Source of the DNA: Fen-549 sp050011315
GTDB taxonomy: Bacteria; Actinomycetota; Thermoleophilia; Gaiellales; Gaiellaceae
NCBI GenBank assembly: GCA_050011315.1
Contig: JBEKJI010000046.1
Span: 1 to 8,383 of the forward strand
Direction of reading: 5' to 3'
DNA length: 8,383 bases
The stretch's first letter is position 1. Each line of letters starts with the position of its first letter. The position numbers and the translations under genes are program-made. Of the stretch, positions 6,001-8,383 are shown in pieces. The notes under the pieces were generated by a model. The model saw only the letters and a list, made by a program, of their open reading frames with translations, had not been told where the DNA came from and did no database searches.

Positions 6001-6538
6001 CGATTGCCTCGATGAGCGCGCGCGAGTCGCGCGCGGCGCGGATCACGGCCACGCCGCGGGCGCCCGCGCGGATGCAGTCGGCGGCGTTGGAAGTATCGAC
6101 ACTGCCGATCGCCACGACTGGAATCGAGACCGCGGAGCAGATCGCAGCCAGGCCGTCCAGCCCGATCGCAGGAGCGGCATCGGTCTTCGACGGGGTCGCC
6201 CAGACCGGCCCGGCGCCGATGTAGGCCGCGCCGCGCTCTTCCGCTTCGATCGCCTCCTCGACACTCGAGGCCGAGAGTCCGAGCACGAGCCCCGCCGCCA
6301 GTGCCAGCTCGACGCCCTCGTCGCTTTGCCCGAGATGAACGCCGTCGGCCGTAAGCGCGATCGCCGCCTGCACGTCGTCGTTGACGATGAAGGTCACCGG
6401 AAGCTCGCGAAAGGGGCGGCCTCGCTCGACCAGCTCGTCCGTCGGCAGACCTTTCAAGCGCAGCTGCACGACGGTGGCTCCGCCCGCCACGGCGACCAGA
6501 GCGGTCTCGAGATCCTCGACGATCGCGTGCAGCTTCAC
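5987..6538 (-). CDS. thiE: Thiamine-phosphate synthase
   Basis: A 183-residue TIM-barrel enzyme that joins HMP diphosphate to thiazole phosphate, giving thiamine monophosphate and pyrophosphate. Motifs: VVQLRLK (23-29, the usual QLRxK), VNDD (52-55), ADGVHLGQSD (64-73), GAGPVWATPSKTDA (108-121) and IPVVAIGSVDTSN (139-151), with the phosphate-binding GVAVIRA (162-168). It is shorter than the usual roughly 200-220 residues because the first strand and early helices are compact; no core motif is missing. The start is GTG at 6538, overlapping the thiM stop by 4 bases (GTGA); no strong ribosome binding site is seen, so translation is probably coupled to thiM. The loop that is commonly GGI reads GSV (145-147), a mild variation. 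Confidence 0.94.
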   Translation of the reverse strand: MKLHAIVEDLETALVAVAGGATVVQLRLKGLPTDELVERGRPFRELPVTFIVNDDVQAAIALTADGVHLGQSDEGVELALAAGLVLGLSASSVEEAIEAEERGAAYIGAGPVWATPSKTDAAPAIGLDGLAAICSAVSIPVVAIGSVDTSNAADCIRAGARGVAVIRAARDSRALIEAIDAAL

Positions 6539-7329
6539 GAAATGTGGACGCGGGCGTCGAGGGTTGCCGGGTCGAGGTTGTAGAGCGCGTCGTAGAGAGC
6601 GGCGTGGAAGCTGCCGGGGCCTTTCGCCTCGGCCGCGGCGTCCTCGGCGGCGACGCCGAAGGCTGCTAGCGCCTCGGCGGCCGCCTCCAACGGCGAGTGC
6701 GACTTCACGGCCAGAAAGCAGCCGGTCATCGCCGTGGCCATGCAGCCGGTTCCGGTGACGACGCCCATCAGCGGATGCCCGTTTGTCACCGCGAGCACCT
6801 GCTTGCCATCGGAGACGTAATCGACCGGGCCGGTCACCGAGGCGACGCAGCCGTAGCGGCTCGCCGTACGAAGCGCGATCTCTTCAGGGGACGCGCCGAT
6901 CGAGATTGAGTCCACCCCGCGCACCTCGGCCTCCTGCCCGGCGAGAGTGGCGATCTCGCCGGCGTTGCCGCGCACGGCTGTGACATCGATCTCGGCGAGG
7001 AGGCGCTCGGCGCTTTCGGTGCGGAAGCGGGTCGCGCCGGCTCCGACCGGATCGAGCACGACCGGCACATCGGCCGCGTTCGCCGCCTTTCCGGCCAAAA
7101 TCATCGACTCGATCCAGGGCTCCGAGAGAGTGCCGATGTTGAGCACCAGCGCCGCAGCCGCGGTGGCCATCTCCTCGACCTCTTCGCGGGCGTGCGCCAT
7201 CACCGGCAGCGCTCCCAGGGCTAGCGTCGCGTTCGCGGTCTCGTTCATAACGACGTAGTTGGTGATCTGATGGACGAGCGGCCGCCGCTCTCGAATCAGG
7301 CGCAGGCTCGCCCCGGGCGAGACGCTCAT
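6535..7329 (-). CDS. thiM: Hydroxyethylthiazole kinase
   Basis: A 264-residue ribokinase-fold enzyme that phosphorylates 4-methyl-5-(2-hydroxyethyl)thiazole taken up or recovered from broken-down thiamine, supplying ThiE. Motifs: PLVHQITNYVVMNETAN (17-33), the LVLNIGTL strand (61-68), PVVLDPVGAGATRFR (89-103), RGNAGEI (120-126), SVTGPVDYV (164-172) and the anion-hole VTGTGCM (191-197), where Cys196 matches the conserved ThiM cysteine. Length is typical. ATG at 7329 overlaps the thiD stop (ATGA) and has GGAGG 7 bases before it. Its presence marks this operon as a salvage route: no thiazole-forming or HMP-forming genes (thiG, thiC) are in the window, though they may lie elsewhere. Confidence 0.95.
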   Translation of the reverse strand: MSVSPGASLRLIRERRPLVHQITNYVVMNETANATLALGALPVMAHAREEVEEMATAAAALVLNIGTLSEPWIESMILAGKAANAADVPVVLDPVGAGATRFRTESAERLLAEIDVTAVRGNAGEIATLAGQEAEVRGVDSISIGASPEEIALRTASRYGCVASVTGPVDYVSDGKQVLAVTNGHPLMGVVTGTGCMATAMTGCFLAVKSHSPLEAAAEALAAFGVAAEDAAAEAKGPGSFHAALYDALYNLDPATLDARVHIS

Positions 7330-8102
7330 TTCCCCGCCTCCAGTCCGAGTACGTCAACGGGTCCCTCCCCGGCGCCGAGCCATTCCAACCCGTTCGCAAC
7401 GGCCTCCGACGCGATCCGTCCCGCCTCCTCGGCTGCCTGGCGCAGAGGCATACCTTTTGCGAGCAGCGCGGCGAGTGTCGCCGAGTGAGTGCAGCCGGCG
7501 CCGTGCGTAGACCGCTTCGCGTACCTGGGCGCGGGAATCTCGAAGTGCTCGCTCCCGTCGAAGAGGTGATCTACGGGCTCTTCGCCGTGCCCGCCGGTGA
7601 CGATCACGGCCGCCGGGCCGAGCGCGTGAATGCGCTCCGCCAGCTCTCTGCGCGGGCCCGGCCTCCCCGCCAGCACGATCGCCTCGTCGAGATTGGGAGT
7701 CACCACAGTCGCCAGCGGCAGCAGTTTGCCGACGAGCGCCGCGATGGCTTCCGGCTGCAGCAGCCGCGCCCCCGAGGCGGTGATCATCACCGGATCGACG
7801 ACGAGCGGTACGGGGTGCTCGGCGATAAAGTCGGCGACCGTCTCGATGATCGGCCGCGAGAAGAGCATCCCCGTCTTCGCCGCGTCGACGCCGATATCCG
7901 AGAAGACGGCATCGAGCTCGGCCAGCACGAACTCCGGCGGCGTCTCGTGCACGGCCGTGACGACGACCGTGTTCTGCGCCGTCAGGGCGACGATCGCGCT
8001 CATGCCGAAGCAGCCGGCGGCGGCGAACGCCTTCAGGTCGGCCTGGATCCCGGCGCCTCCGCCCGAGTCGGACCCAGCGATCGTCAGACACCTAGGAATC
8101 AT
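7326..8102 (-). CDS. thiD: HMP / HMP-phosphate kinase
   Basis: A 258-residue ribokinase-family enzyme that phosphorylates 4-amino-5-hydroxymethyl-2-methylpyrimidine and then its phosphate, giving HMP diphosphate for ThiE. Motifs: LTIAGSDSGGGAGIQADLK (6-24), TAQNT (41-45), AAKTGML (74-80), VVDPVMITASGARLL (101-115), TPNLDEA (135-141), VTGGHG (168-173) and THGAGCTHSA (199-208) with the anion-hole Cys204; GAGC stands where many homologues have GTGC. Length is normal. The ATG at 8102 has GAGGAG 8 bases upstream, the best ribosome binding site in the operon, and it is the first gene. The following overlaps (4, 4 and 14 bases) point to one transcript for thiD-thiM-thiE-thiL. Confidence 0.96.
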   Translation of the reverse strand: MIPRCLTIAGSDSGGGAGIQADLKAFAAAGCFGMSAIVALTAQNTVVVTAVHETPPEFVLAELDAVFSDIGVDAAKTGMLFSRPIIETVADFIAEHPVPLVVDPVMITASGARLLQPEAIAALVGKLLPLATVVTPNLDEAIVLAGRPGPRRELAERIHALGPAAVIVTGGHGEEPVDHLFDGSEHFEIPAPRYAKRSTHGAGCTHSATLAALLAKGMPLRQAAEEAGRIASEAVANGLEWLGAGEGPVDVLGLEAGK

Positions 8103-8383
8103 TTTGAACTCTCCTCGGAATGAAGACCCGCCGACTGGGTGTGATCGGTGGTTCGAGACAAGGAGCTCGTCTGGGTACGGAGGAGCGCCGGATAAGTGCG
8201 AGATCGTGGTTCGAGGCTAGGACGCAGGGCGCATTCGTATCGGTCAGAGATACGGATGCGTCCGAGGACAACGTCCTCGGGCCGCGAGATCGTGCTCAGC
8301 CGGTGCTTCTCTGTTTCCAGCCGAGCTCCAGAAGTAGGGAGCGTTCGTAGCAGCGCTACGGGCGCGACTGAGGACGCAGTATC
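8103..8383 (-). promoter_or_regulatory. Structured leader region upstream of thiD
   Basis: No gene is seen. The stretch would be the promoter and 5' leader of the thi operon. It contains a perfect 8-bp hairpin CCGAGGAC-AAC-GTCCTCGG (8262-8280), an 11-15-bp hairpin next to it (8231-8241 pairing with 8249-8259, extendable outward), and CGTAGC-AGC-GCTACG (8346-8360). The landmarks of a TPP riboswitch (CUGAGA and the CCUGAUCUGG-like block) are not found on the minus strand. Structure could serve another RNA regulator or simply mark the end of an upstream transcript. Confidence 0.45.
8141..8297 (+). repeat. Repeated GATCGTGGTTCGAG-type motif
   Basis: GATCGGTGGTTCGAG (8143-8157) and GATCGTGGTTCGAG (8202-8215) differ by one inserted base. 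A shorter relative, GCGAGATCGTG, occurs at 8198-8208 and 8284-8294. AGGACGCAG is also present twice, at 8219-8227 and 8371-8379. The copies lie around the hairpins upstream of thiD and may mark a locally duplicated leader or binding sites. Confidence 0.45.

Noticed and set aside
8198..8220. tRNA T-arm (GGTTCGAGG)
   Set aside because: The flanking bases do not pair into a five-base stem and no acceptor or anticodon arm could be built around it.
8103..8383. TPP riboswitch upstream of thiD
   Set aside because: GGCTGAGCACG on the minus strand resembles one half, but CUGAGA and the CCUGAUCUGG-like block with its downstream partner are not present in the right order.

Overview
The window reads as chromosomal DNA of a high-GC actinobacterium. 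By eye the flanking genes are near 70% GC, and the gene content fits Actinomycetota: a PF13796-type sensor kinase, a soluble DPM1-like polyprenol-phosphate mannosyltransferase and a compact thi operon. Thermoleophilia is a guess from style only. One insert of clearly lower GC (about 40-52% by eye) sits between the two host blocks.

Layout. (1) 1-275: no gene seen. (2) 276-3434, plus strand: a tight three-gene envelope operon. It holds a single-pass DUF4097-like surface protein, a multi-pass NarL-type sensor histidine kinase overlapping it by 4 bases, and a GT2 polyprenol-phosphate mannose synthase 7 bases further on. No response regulator is present. (3) 3435-3997: a gene-poor stretch, GC-rich at first, then AT-rich from about 3830. 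The AT-rich part carries a repeated element and a 12-bp palindrome. (4) 3999-4968: a putative solitary integron gene cassette. It carries one gene (4051-4959) for a two-helix membrane-anchored macro-domain protein. It ends in a 63-bp site with the full architecture of an integron attC. No integron integrase is in the window. (5) 8102-5068, minus strand: overlapping genes thiD-thiM-thiE-thiL, which salvage HMP and thiazole and finish thiamine diphosphate. (6) 8103-8383: an untranslated leader upstream of thiD with strong hairpins and repeated short motifs, but no recognisable TPP riboswitch.

How the parts work together. The thi genes form a salvage-and-finish line. ThiD phosphorylates HMP twice, ThiM phosphorylates hydroxyethylthiazole, ThiE joins the products to thiamine phosphate, and ThiL makes the diphosphate. 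The left operon probably serves the cell envelope, with a surface beta-strand protein, a membrane kinase and a lipid-linked mannose donor. The most novel element is the foreign cassette: a membrane-tethered ADP-ribose-type macro domain, probably carried in by integron recombination and now convergent with thiL. A role in NAD+/ADP-ribose signalling or conflict with mobile elements is inference.
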